DNA of 64,000 bases from contig NZ_VLPS01000006.1 of the NCBI RefSeq assembly GCF_007570865.1, positions 62,001 to 126,000 on the forward strand, in the 5' to 3' direction. The translations under genes and the position numbers were made by a program. The stretch comes from Atlantibacter subterraneus. GTDB taxonomy: Bacteria; Pseudomonadota; Gammaproteobacteria; Enterobacterales; Enterobacteriaceae. Below the pieces are notes generated by a model. The model made no database searches and was not told the DNA's origin. It was given only the letters and a program-made list of their open reading frames with translations. Positions 28,122 to 35,670 of the stretch are shown here, piece after piece. Positions within the stretch are counted from its first letter, which is position 1, and every line of letters starts with the position of its first letter.

Positions 28122-28658
28122 TTAGAGCCTTTCCACCTGAACGGTCAGGGTGGATTGAACTTTACCACCGGTCACCGTCGTGTTTTTCAGCTTAACCATG
28201 CTGAGATAGAACGCATTGCTGCCGCCGATCAACGTACCGTTGTTGATAGCGATCGGCTGCCCTTTCAGGGTATAGACGCCGACACCAATGCCTTTCGCCG
28301 CATCGTCGCTGGTTAAGGTATTCGCTAACACCGTTTGTTCAACGGAATCTGCCGTCCCCATAAATTTATACGCGAATGCATTATTATTTATGCCGGGGCG
28401 ATAGCAGCTGTTTGACACGCTAATTAAGCCGCTTGAGGCGGAATAATTAGCACCCTGCACTGGCAGCAGAATCGATTTTTTCGAACCCAGATCGATGCTG
28501 CTTCTGCTCAGGCTGACGGAACAGCTTTGCGCCGCTCCAAACCCGTTCCCATAGACTTTCCCTGTAATAGAAAGCGTTGCGGGACTATTGGTGGTAGCCT
28601 GTGCGACTCCCGCGGCGAGTAACATCGCCATGACGGGAAGTAGCGCCTTTTTCCTCAT
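28122..28658 (-). CDS. Probable major fimbrial subunit
   Basis: A 178-residue pilin with a signal peptide (MRKKALLPVMAMLLAAGVAQA), two cysteines (SCSVSL and NSCYRPG) and the C-terminal chaperone-recognition strand VQSTLTVQVERL. It is the first gene of the operon, has the strongest Shine-Dalgarno sequence in it (GGAGGG, seven bases before the ATG at 28658) and is followed by a hairpin, all as expected of the major pilin. It is paralogous to the last gene of the operon. I do not recognise a named fimbrial type. The frame is open 33 bp upstream of the chosen start, but without a better ribosome-binding site. Confidence 0.85.
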   Translation of the reverse strand: MRKKALLPVMAMLLAAGVAQATTNSPATLSITGKVYGNGFGAAQSCSVSLSRSSIDLGSKKSILLPVQGANYSASSGLISVSNSCYRPGINNNAFAYKFMGTADSVEQTVLANTLTSDDAAKGIGVGVYTLKGQPIAINNGTLIGGSNAFYLSMVKLKNTTVTGGKVQSTLTVQVERL

Positions 28659-29262
28659 TGTAAGACCCTCCTTTGTTGGTGAAAAATCCAATACTGACGC
28701 TGACTCTGCCCTTTACAGATATGGTTAAAGGAGGAAAGAAGAGTCATGGGACGTTAACGACGAAAACGGACCCCGAATAAATTTTCGTATAGGCTATACC
28801 CGCCTTAATTATTGTCAATTAGTGGAATGCCAGGCCAGTTATTAACTGGTGTTCTGTTTTGTAAGGTTGCATTCATTATTTGAATAATTTCATCAGAGTT
28901 AATATTACTCTGAGAGATCCTAAATGAATTTTAATTTTTTTATTTGGCTTGATTTGATTTATTATTTTGCAATGCGCTGATTTATCTGTCTATTTTTTTT
29001 GTTTGCGATCGTATTATTAATTCATTTCCTGAAGCGTTAAAAACAAATCATATCTTAATTGTATGATTTGGTGAGAAAATATGCGTTATTTTTACATAGA
29101 ATATAATCTTTTATTTTATTATTCTTTTAATATTCTGATTATGGAGCAGGAAATCGTCGTAAGAAAAAACGCAGTACGTGAAATCTTATGATGGGTTTAT
29201 TTACGGACTGTTACATAATATAACTGTTAATTATTAAGAGGCTATTTTCTTATTTTTCTGAT
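28659..29262. promoter_or_regulatory. Long AT-rich region upstream of the fimbrial operon
   Basis: About 600 bp with very high AT content, many A- and T-tracts, and no supported gene. It must contain the fimbrial promoter. The composition is typical of H-NS-silenced, horizontally acquired regulatory DNA. I see no invertible-element inverted repeats and no adjacent recombinase gene, so fim-type phase switching is not indicated. Confidence 0.6.
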
Positions 29263-29291
29263 AATAACCGTTTTTGCTAAAAACGGTTATT
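29263..29291 (-). terminator. Terminator of the sugar-catabolic operon
   Basis: AATAACCGTTTTT (29263-29275) pairs with AAAAACGGTTATT (29279-29291) across three bases. It lies 31 bp past the kinase stop and closes the leftward sugar operon. Confidence 0.8.
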
Positions 29292-29322
29292 ATTTAAACG
29301 TGATTGCTTACGTGCGTCGCCG

Positions 29323-30333
29323 TTATTTATTTTTCTGCTTAATATCAAGGGATAATTCGCTTAACGTTTTCGCTCCGTCTATCGCATTCGCGCACAGTAG
29401 ACTGGCTCGCGCGCAGGCATGAGCGAGCTGAATACTGTCGGTAAGCGGCCACGCTTCATGGCTACCGTAAAGCAGCCCCGCGCAGAACGCATCGCCCGCG
29501 CCGACGCTGCCGACAATCTCTTCCTGGCTCAACGTCATTGATGGCACCCACAGACCCTCGCCGCTATGTTCGACGCCAAACGCGCCTTCCGGGCAGTGGA
29601 TCACCACCCGCTGGCGCACGCCGGCCTCTAACAGTTTGCGCGCGACGTCGCCGATAGCGTCGATGTCTGGCGTGTGATCGTCCTTGCGCATCGGCTGCCC
29701 GCTGAACTCGCCGGCCTCCAGTTCGTTAATCACCAGATAATCCAGCCAGGGTAGGGCAGGCATCACCAGCGGTTGATAGCGCGGATCGCCCTGACGTGAC
29801 ACCAAATCCAGCGAGGTTTGATAGCCGAGCTGCTGCATTTGCGCCAGCAGTCGGGCGCTGCGCGTGCCGTAATCAGTGTCGGGTAAATCCAGGCTATCGA
29901 GCAGCAATAAATAACCGAGATGGAAAATCTTCATGTTGCTGTCGAGGCGATCGAACGCGGGTAAATCCAGTAATCGGTTCGCGCCGGGCGAGTGGAAAAA
30001 GGTGCGTTGGCCGCTGGGGTCGGTCATCACCTGGGTCATTGAGGTTGGTGCGAACGAGGTGCGCTGCACGTGCTGGCGATTAACATGGTATTGCTCCAGC
30101 ATCGCCATAATGTAATCGCCGTCATGATCTTCGCCAATCAGGCCCACCGCCTGAAGCGGCAGGCCGGTGCGCATTTTGGCGAGGGTGAGCAATACGTTGA
30201 GCGGCGCGCCGCCGGTGGAGCGCTCGCTGCGGGTGATCTCGGTTAACCAGCCCGGCTCCGGCCACTTCACGATCTGATGAACATGATCCACCAGCATATT
30301 GCCAGCGGTGATAACGCCTTTACGCTCGCTCAT
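29323..30333 (-). CDS. PfkB/ribokinase-family sugar kinase
   Basis: This 336-residue PfkB-family kinase would phosphorylate a ketose or ketose phosphate. Family signatures are the N-terminal STGGAPLNVLLTLAKM and the C-terminal anion-hole/catalytic motif VGSVGAGDAFCAGLLYG, with the general base aspartate in GAGD. It is the last gene of an operon with a D-lyxose-type isomerase and a class II aldolase, which suggests a ketose-1-phosphate route: isomerase makes the ketulose, the kinase phosphorylates it, and the aldolase splits it to DHAP and an aldehyde. AAGGAGG precedes the ATG at 30333. The gap to the aldolase is 9 bp. Confidence 0.87.
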   Translation of the reverse strand: MSERKGVITAGNMLVDHVHQIVKWPEPGWLTEITRSERSTGGAPLNVLLTLAKMRTGLPLQAVGLIGEDHDGDYIMAMLEQYHVNRQHVQRTSFAPTSMTQVMTDPSGQRTFFHSPGANRLLDLPAFDRLDSNMKIFHLGYLLLLDSLDLPDTDYGTRSARLLAQMQQLGYQTSLDLVSRQGDPRYQPLVMPALPWLDYLVINELEAGEFSGQPMRKDDHTPDIDAIGDVARKLLEAGVRQRVVIHCPEGAFGVEHSGEGLWVPSMTLSQEEIVGSVGAGDAFCAGLLYGSHEAWPLTDSIQLAHACARASLLCANAIDGAKTLSELSLDIKQKNK

Positions 30334-30342
30334 TACGCCTCC

Positions 30343-31203
30343 TTACGCGTGCCCCGCGCTGCCAAAAGTGCGCATCTGTTCCGCCACTACGTCGGTAATG
30401 GCTTCTTCAATCCCCAGCAGCAGCTCGGCGAATTCGTCATACATCGGCTTACGATCCGCCATGCGCTGTTCCACCGCGCCCAGCGCCGCCTGCGACATCC
30501 CGGTATAAAAGTTGATTTTGTGAATGCCCAGCGAGATGGCGCGCCGGAAGTCGGCATCGCTAATCCCCGAGCCGCCGTGCAGCACCAGCGGAATGCCGGT
30601 TTGCTGGCTGATGGCGCTCAGCCGGTCGAAATCGAGCTTCGGTTCGCCTTTATATTTGCCGTGGGCGTTGCCGATGGCCACTGCCAGCGCATCGATGCCG
30701 GTACTGTCGACAAATTCCCGGGCAATGGCGGGATCGGTGAACTTCGCGCTGTCCGCCTCGCCATACAGCGCGCCGCCTTCATCGCCGCCTACCGCGCCCA
30801 GCTCCGCTTCGACCGATACGCCGACCGCATGGCACATCTTCACCACTTCCCGGGTCTGGCGGACGTTCTCGTCATAACTCAGGGTTGAGCCATCAAACAT
30901 CACTGAGCTAAACCCGAGGCGCAGCGCCCGGACCACCGATTCAAAATGCAGGCCATGATCGAGATTGAGCACCACCGGAATGTCGTGACGCGCCGCCTCG
31001 AATTTGACGGCTTCCACCAGCGAATCCAGCGATACATATTTAAAATGCACTTCCGCGATATTGATGATAAACGGTGAACGCTCCTGTTTTGCCGCCGCGA
31101 AAAGCGCACGCAGGAAATGGCTGTCCAGCACGTTAAACGCCCCGAGCGCATAACCGTATTGACGCGCATGCGCCAGTCCGTCTGCGAGTGAAATCAATGC
31201 CAT
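30343..31203 (-). CDS. Class II (zinc) ketose-bisphosphate aldolase family protein
   Basis: A 286-residue FbaA/GatY/KbaY-type aldolase. Asp82-His83 in LNLDHGLHFESV give the catalytic aspartate and a zinc ligand; further zinc histidines are in GNAHGKYKG and LHGGSGISD, and the phosphate-binding GGSG and KINFYT segments are intact. The enzyme should cleave a ketose phosphate reversibly into dihydroxyacetone phosphate plus an aldehyde. The gene sits between the isomerase (15 bp) and the PfkB kinase (9 bp), with a CAGGAGG ribosome-binding site. Whether the substrate is a 1-phosphate or a bisphosphate is not readable from sequence. Confidence 0.87.
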   Translation of the reverse strand: MALISLADGLAHARQYGYALGAFNVLDSHFLRALFAAAKQERSPFIINIAEVHFKYVSLDSLVEAVKFEAARHDIPVVLNLDHGLHFESVVRALRLGFSSVMFDGSTLSYDENVRQTREVVKMCHAVGVSVEAELGAVGGDEGGALYGEADSAKFTDPAIAREFVDSTGIDALAVAIGNAHGKYKGEPKLDFDRLSAISQQTGIPLVLHGGSGISDADFRRAISLGIHKINFYTGMSQAALGAVEQRMADRKPMYDEFAELLLGIEEAITDVVAEQMRTFGSAGHA

Positions 31204-31218
31204 GTTGGCCTCCTGAAA

Positions 31219-31902
31219 TTATCGGAACATGCGGTATTCGTTACACAAAACCAGCTGAGCGGGCTCGTCTTCATCAATGGCGTTGAACCGCTCAAGGGGT
31301 TTAAGAAAGCGATTGTCACGGTCGTCGTCGTTTACCGTTGAGACCTCACCCGCCAGCACATCGCCAAACCCGGCTTCAGCCCAGAAGCTGTGATACATGC
31401 CGGGCGTCAGGCAGATGCTTTCCCCTGGTGCGAGGCGCAATTGGCTGCCGGCGCTGTGCGTCTGTCGGCAACCATCGATGACCACCGTGACATCGCTTTG
31501 TTCAGGTTGTTCGTACTGGTCGGCATTCCAGATTTCGATAATTAAATTGCCGCCGCCCCGGTTAATGATGTCTTCCCGTTTGCGCCAGTGAAAATGCATC
31601 GGCGTCACCTGACCATCCCGGACGTGCATGATTTTTTCGGCATAGCTTTTCGGCCAGGTGACGCCATCCACCGAGCCGTTGCGCAGGGTAAACAGCGTCA
31701 GCCCCTGGGCGCTAAAATTATTGCCGCCGAAGGCGGTCACATCCCAGCCGAGTTTTAATTCGAAGACTTCCGCCCAGTTGGTCTCATCCAGTTCACGCCA
31801 TTTGGTGGGGGCGAAGCTGGCGAACGGCGGCAGATGCACGTCATGACGGGAAAAGAACTGGCGCGTGTGGCCGAGGATTTCATTGATTTCAGAACGTTTC
31901 AT
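31219..31902 (-). CDS. D-lyxose ketol-isomerase family protein (cupin)
   Basis: This 227-residue cupin isomerase matches the length and layout of the D-lyxose isomerase described from E. coli O157:H7 (Z5688). The metal site is complete: His103 and His105 in PMHFHWRKRED, Glu110, and His171 in GMYHSFWAE, with the second strand signature GESICLTPG. It should interconvert D-lyxose and D-xylulose, and possibly D-mannose and D-fructose, in the cytoplasm. It is located between the periplasmic sugar-binding protein and the aldolase of the same operon. The physiological sugar remains uncertain, because the O157 enzyme's in vivo substrate is also unsettled. Confidence 0.87.
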   Translation of the reverse strand: MKRSEINEILGHTRQFFSRHDVHLPPFASFAPTKWRELDETNWAEVFELKLGWDVTAFGGNNFSAQGLTLFTLRNGSVDGVTWPKSYAEKIMHVRDGQVTPMHFHWRKREDIINRGGGNLIIEIWNADQYEQPEQSDVTVVIDGCRQTHSAGSQLRLAPGESICLTPGMYHSFWAEAGFGDVLAGEVSTVNDDDRDNRFLKPLERFNAIDEDEPAQLVLCNEYRMFR

Positions 31903-31945
31903 TGCATCTCCCTGGTAGAGTGGATGCTCTGCCTGAAGAAGAGGC

Positions 31946-31969
31946 GTGAGGAGCAGTCGCGCCCCTCAC
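31946..31969 (-). repeat. Small hairpin after the sugar-binding-protein gene
   Basis: GTGAGG (31946-31951) pairs with CCTCAC (31964-31969) in the gap between the binding-protein and isomerase genes. There is no T-run. It may trim differential expression of the abundant periplasmic protein relative to the enzymes. Confidence 0.4.
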
Positions 31970-31982
31970 CCTCACCTGAAGG

Positions 31983-32924
31983 TTATTTCACCGTCCAGCC
32001 TTTGTAAGTGCCGATGTTGTTCTTATCGATCATCGTCACCGGGATCAGCACTGGCTCTTTCGGCGCAGGTTTGCCCTGAAGGATGTCATAACCGATCTCC
32101 ACCGCTTTGGCCGCCATCACCTGCGGATCCTGAGCGGGTGTCGCCACGAACAGCGAGTTATCGCGCTTCAGGGCTTCTTCCGCGTCTGGCGATCCGTCCA
32201 CGCCGACGATAAAGAACTCATTACGCTGCGCCTGCTTCGCCGCCAGATCCGCGCCGATTGCCGTCGGATCGTTGATGGCAAATACGCCATCGATCTTCGG
32301 GTTCGCCGCCAGCAGCGAGGTCATCACTTCCAGCCCGCCTTCGCGACTGCCTTTGGCGTTCTGGTTCCAGGAAAGCACTTTGATATCCGGATGGCGTTTG
32401 AATTCGGTCTGGCAGCCTTCCACGCGGTTCTGCACGGCGGACACCGGCGGCCCGTTGATGATCACCACATTGCCTTTGCCTTTCAGGCGATCGGTAATGT
32501 ATTTACAGGCGATCTCCCCGGCCTGGGTGTTGTTCGAGGTGATGGTGGCGTCAGCGCCGTCAGCCGCCACGTCAACCGCCACGACCACGATCCCGGCATC
32601 TTTGGCCCGTTTTACCGCCGGGCCGATACCTTTGGAATCCGCAGCGTTAAGAATGATCATGTCCACTTTGGCGGCGATAAAGTTGTCGATCTGCGAAACC
32701 TGCTGGCCGAGATCGTAGCCGCTGGACACCAGCGTGACTTTCACGTTATCGCCCGCCAGCTTGCGTGCTTCCAGTTCCGCACCCTTGGTGATCTGCACGA
32801 AGAACGGGTTGGCGAGGTCACCGACGGTGACGCCGATAGATTTTAACTCTTTGGCCTGCACAAACGGCGAGGCGGCAAGCAGTGCGCCAGCACAGAGCGC
32901 GGTGACAAGGGGTTTCAAACGCAT
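31983..32924 (-). CDS. Periplasmic sugar-binding protein (RbsB family) of ABC importer
   Basis: A 313-residue type I periplasmic-binding protein. A signal peptide (MRLKPLVTALCAGALLAASP, cleavage after VQA) is followed by the RbsB/LacI-like fold with IGVTVGDLANPFF, DMIILNAADSKGI, and the second-domain GVFAINDPTAIGADLAA and GVDGSPDAEEAL. It captures the sugar for the permease and ATPase encoded just upstream. I chose the start at 32924, preceded by AGGAAAAG, in preference to an ATG 36 bp further upstream that would add residues before the signal peptide. Downstream are the isomerase, aldolase and kinase genes. The specific sugar is unknown; a pentose is likely from context. Confidence 0.9.
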   Translation of the reverse strand: MRLKPLVTALCAGALLAASPFVQAKELKSIGVTVGDLANPFFVQITKGAELEARKLAGDNVKVTLVSSGYDLGQQVSQIDNFIAAKVDMIILNAADSKGIGPAVKRAKDAGIVVVAVDVAADGADATITSNNTQAGEIACKYITDRLKGKGNVVIINGPPVSAVQNRVEGCQTEFKRHPDIKVLSWNQNAKGSREGGLEVMTSLLAANPKIDGVFAINDPTAIGADLAAKQAQRNEFFIVGVDGSPDAEEALKRDNSLFVATPAQDPQVMAAKAVEIGYDILQGKPAPKEPVLIPVTMIDKNNIGTYKGWTVK

Positions 32925-32952
32925 ATTTCTTTTCCTCACGTAGGGTATTTTG

Positions 32953-33972
32953 TTATGCACTTTGATGGTGACGGGTACGGTACTTGTCTATCAGCACTGC
33001 AATGATGATCACCGCCCCTTTGATCACCAGTTGCCAGAAGTATGAAACGCCCATCAGGGTCATACCGTTGTTGAGAGTCGCGATGATTAACGCCCCCACC
33101 AGGGTACCGGTGATGGTGCCGATACCCCCAACAAAACTAGTGCCGCCGAGAATAACCGCCGCAATCGCGTCCAGCTCGTAGCCCATCCCCAGGTTGCCGT
33201 TGGCGCTGTACAGCCGCGATGCGCTCATCAGCCCGCCGAGCCCGGACAGCAGCCCGCTCATCCCGTAAACAAACAGCAGCACCAGCCACACTTTGATGCC
33301 GGTCAGCCGCGCCGCCTGCATATTGCCGCCTACCGCGTAAATATGAACGCCAAGCGTGGTGCGGCGCAGAATGAACCAGCAAATCGCCACCACCAGTAGC
33401 GCAATTACCACCAGCCAGGGGATTGGGCCAAGGTAGGCGTTTCCGATCCATTCAAAATTGATATTCGAGTTGATGACCGTGGTGCCGTCCGCCAGCAGAT
33501 AGGCCGCGCCGCGTAGCGCCGTGTAGGTTCCCAGCGTGACGATAAACGGCGGTAGCCCGGCAAACGCCACCAGCGCGCCGTTAAACAAACCGAGCGCCAG
33601 CCCTAACATCAGTGCCGCAGGCATCGACAGCATCGCCAGCTCCGGAGAGAGCGACACCACCATCGCCGCCACTGCCGTGGTGCCGAGAATCGACCCCACC
33701 GACAGGTCGATCCCGCCGGTCAAAATAATGAAGGTCATCCCCGCCGCCAGCACGATGTTAATCGACGCCTGACGGGTAATATTCAGCAGGTTACTTTCGG
33801 TAAAAAAGTTAGGCGCGATAAAGCCAAATACCGCCACGATCAGGATCAGAATCGGTAAAATCCCCACCGTTTGCATGATGTCGCCCATCAGCATCTTTTT
33901 CACGGAGGCGGATTTTGGGGCGGGTGAAGTGGATGGCGTCATGGTTGGGCCTTTTTGCGAAGAGTTAGTCAT
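32953..33972 (-). CDS. Sugar ABC transporter permease (RbsC family)
   Basis: A 339-residue inner-membrane permease with 8-10 hydrophobic segments and the family signatures [20 protein letters not shown] near residue 85 and [19 protein letters not shown] near 265, the latter being the coupling loop to the ATPase. It works as a homodimer with the RbsA-type ATPase. The first 35 residues are polar and cytoplasmic. The ATG at 33972 overlaps the ATPase stop by 8 bp; an alternative ATG at 33942 has an AAAGG ribosome-binding site, so the start is uncertain by 10 codons. Confidence 0.9.
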   Translation of the reverse strand: MTNSSQKGPTMTPSTSPAPKSASVKKMLMGDIMQTVGILPILILIVAVFGFIAPNFFTESNLLNITRQASINIVLAAGMTFIILTGGIDLSVGSILGTTAVAAMVVSLSPELAMLSMPAALMLGLALGLFNGALVAFAGLPPFIVTLGTYTALRGAAYLLADGTTVINSNINFEWIGNAYLGPIPWLVVIALLVVAICWFILRRTTLGVHIYAVGGNMQAARLTGIKVWLVLLFVYGMSGLLSGLGGLMSASRLYSANGNLGMGYELDAIAAVILGGTSFVGGIGTITGTLVGALIIATLNNGMTLMGVSYFWQLVIKGAVIIIAVLIDKYRTRHHQSA

Positions 33973-35488
33973 TGCGTACCGCCTTCTGCTGCGATTCGTC
34001 CACGCCGGTAGCCAGCGTCATGATATTTTCCTGAGTGATGTCAGGCCCGTTCAGCTCCCCGGCGATACTGCCTTCGCGCATCACATACACCCGGTCGCTC
34101 ATACCGACCACTTCCGGCAATTCGCTGGAAATCATCAGGATCGCCACACCCTGGCGCGCCATCTGGTTCATGATGCGGTAAATCTCGCTTTTTGCGCCGA
34201 CGTCCACGCCGCGCGTCGGTTCATCAAGGATCAGAATGCGCGGACCGATAGCGACCCAGCGGGAAATCAGCAGTTTTTGCTGGTTGCCGCCGGACAATCC
34301 GCCCGCCCGCACCTGAGCATGAGGCACGCGGATATTGAGCGTGGAGATAGCGTCATCGGATATCGACTGCGCTTTCTTGCGGTTAAGCAGTCCGTACATG
34401 GCATCGCGCTCCAGCGTCGCCATGGTGATATTTTCCTGAGCGGCCATTTCCAGAAACAGCCCTTGCTCTTTACGGTTCTCGGTTAAGAAACCGATACCGC
34501 GGTCGATGGCGTCGCGCGGGGAGTGGATCACCGCCGGGTTGCCATCGATTTCAATGCTGCCGCCGGTGGCTTTGCGCACCCCGAAAATCAGCTGCGCCAG
34601 TTCGGAACGGCCCGCGCCCACCAGGCCCGCCAGCGCCACCACTTCACCGGCGCGCACCTGCAGGCTAACCGGCTGGATTTTCTCGCCGTCGGTGAGGTGA
34701 TGCACCGCCAGACGCACCTCGCCGCGCGGGATATCGCGCTCTTTATTAAACAGATCGCTCAGCGGGCGGCCCACCATCATGCGCACCAGTTCCTGAGCAT
34801 TCAGCTGGTCGCGCTCCAGGCTGCCGACGTACTGGCCGTCGCGCAGCACGCTGACCCGGTCGGACAGCTCATACACTTCCGCCATGCGGTGGCTGATGTA
34901 GATAATCGCCATGCCTTCGTTGCGCAGCCGCATAATCAGCTCGAACAGGCGGTGGGTTTCGCGGGAAGAGAGGGCGGCGGTGGGTTCATCCATCACCAGA
35001 ATGCGGCTGTTGCGGTGCAGCGCGCGGGCAATTTCTACCTGCTGCTGCTCGGCGATGGTCAGGCGCATCACCCGGTCGGTAGCGCGGAACTGTGCGCCCA
35101 GCCGGTCAATGACCTTCTGAGCCTGGGTGACCATCTCTTTGCGGTTCACCAGCCCGGCGCTGGAAATTTCGCTGCCGAGGAAAATATTCTCGGCGACGGT
35201 TAAATTGGGCGCGAGCTGCATCTCCTGATAAATCAGCGTGATGCCCGCCTGTAACGCGTCTTTCGGGCTTTTGATGCTGTAAGGCTGCCCGTCAATCAGG
35301 ATCTCGCCGCTGGTGGCGGTATACGCCCCGGCGAGGATTTTCATCAGGGTGCTTTTCCCGGCGCCGTTTTCGCCCATCAGCGCGTGGATCTCGCCGGGAT
35401 ACACCGTCAGGCTGACGCCTTTAAGCGCGTAAAACTTGCCAAACGCTTTGGCAATATCGCGCATCTCCAGTACAGGCGTTGCGTTCAT
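33965..35488 (-). CDS. Sugar ABC transporter ATP-binding protein (RbsA/XylG family)
   Basis: A 507-residue protein made of two fused ATPase domains, as in RbsA, XylG and MglA. Domain 1 has a complete Walker A ([12 protein letters not shown]), signature and Walker B ([10 protein letters not shown]); domain 2 has the degenerate [10 protein letters not shown] in place of Walker A and LSGGNQQK followed by [13 protein letters not shown]. It energises sugar uptake through the permease. I placed the start at 35488 because GGAG lies seven bases upstream; an in-frame ATG is 12 bp before. It is the first gene of the six-gene sugar operon and is divergent from the hybrid kinase gene. Confidence 0.92.
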   Translation of the reverse strand: MNATPVLEMRDIAKAFGKFYALKGVSLTVYPGEIHALMGENGAGKSTLMKILAGAYTATSGEILIDGQPYSIKSPKDALQAGITLIYQEMQLAPNLTVAENIFLGSEISSAGLVNRKEMVTQAQKVIDRLGAQFRATDRVMRLTIAEQQQVEIARALHRNSRILVMDEPTAALSSRETHRLFELIMRLRNEGMAIIYISHRMAEVYELSDRVSVLRDGQYVGSLERDQLNAQELVRMMVGRPLSDLFNKERDIPRGEVRLAVHHLTDGEKIQPVSLQVRAGEVVALAGLVGAGRSELAQLIFGVRKATGGSIEIDGNPAVIHSPRDAIDRGIGFLTENRKEQGLFLEMAAQENITMATLERDAMYGLLNRKKAQSISDDAISTLNIRVPHAQVRAGGLSGGNQQKLLISRWVAIGPRILILDEPTRGVDVGAKSEIYRIMNQMARQGVAILMISSELPEVVGMSDRVYVMREGSIAGELNGPDITQENIMTLATGVDESQQKAVRND

Positions 35489-35670
35489 GGCGCACTCCAT
35501 TCGGGGTCAGGTGCTCTCACTTGACCACTGTCAGATAAATGCAAGATGTCAAAGCCCATTCATATTTGTCATATTGCTGAATAGTTAACATTGATCACAT
35601 TCCCGCAACGCAACCGTGCCGGGGAGCAGCGCGAGGCGCTACTGTTCTGTTTTCGCCAGTGGAGTGGGTT
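35489..35670. promoter_or_regulatory. Divergent promoter region with TCATATT direct repeats
   Basis: This 182-bp region separates the sugar operon from the hybrid kinase gene. TCATATT occurs at 35560-35566 and again at 35569-35575, a nine-base period, and TGTCA occurs at 35529, 35547 and 35567. Tandem CATAT-containing repeats resemble the decamer boxes bound by TorR-type OmpR-family regulators (CTGTTCATAT), matching at 8 and 7 of 10 positions. They are candidate binding sites for the cognate regulator of this kinase. Confidence 0.5.

Noticed and set aside
28659..29320. Possible fim-type invertible switch
   Set aside because: I found no matching inverted repeats at its ends and no recombinase gene nearby.
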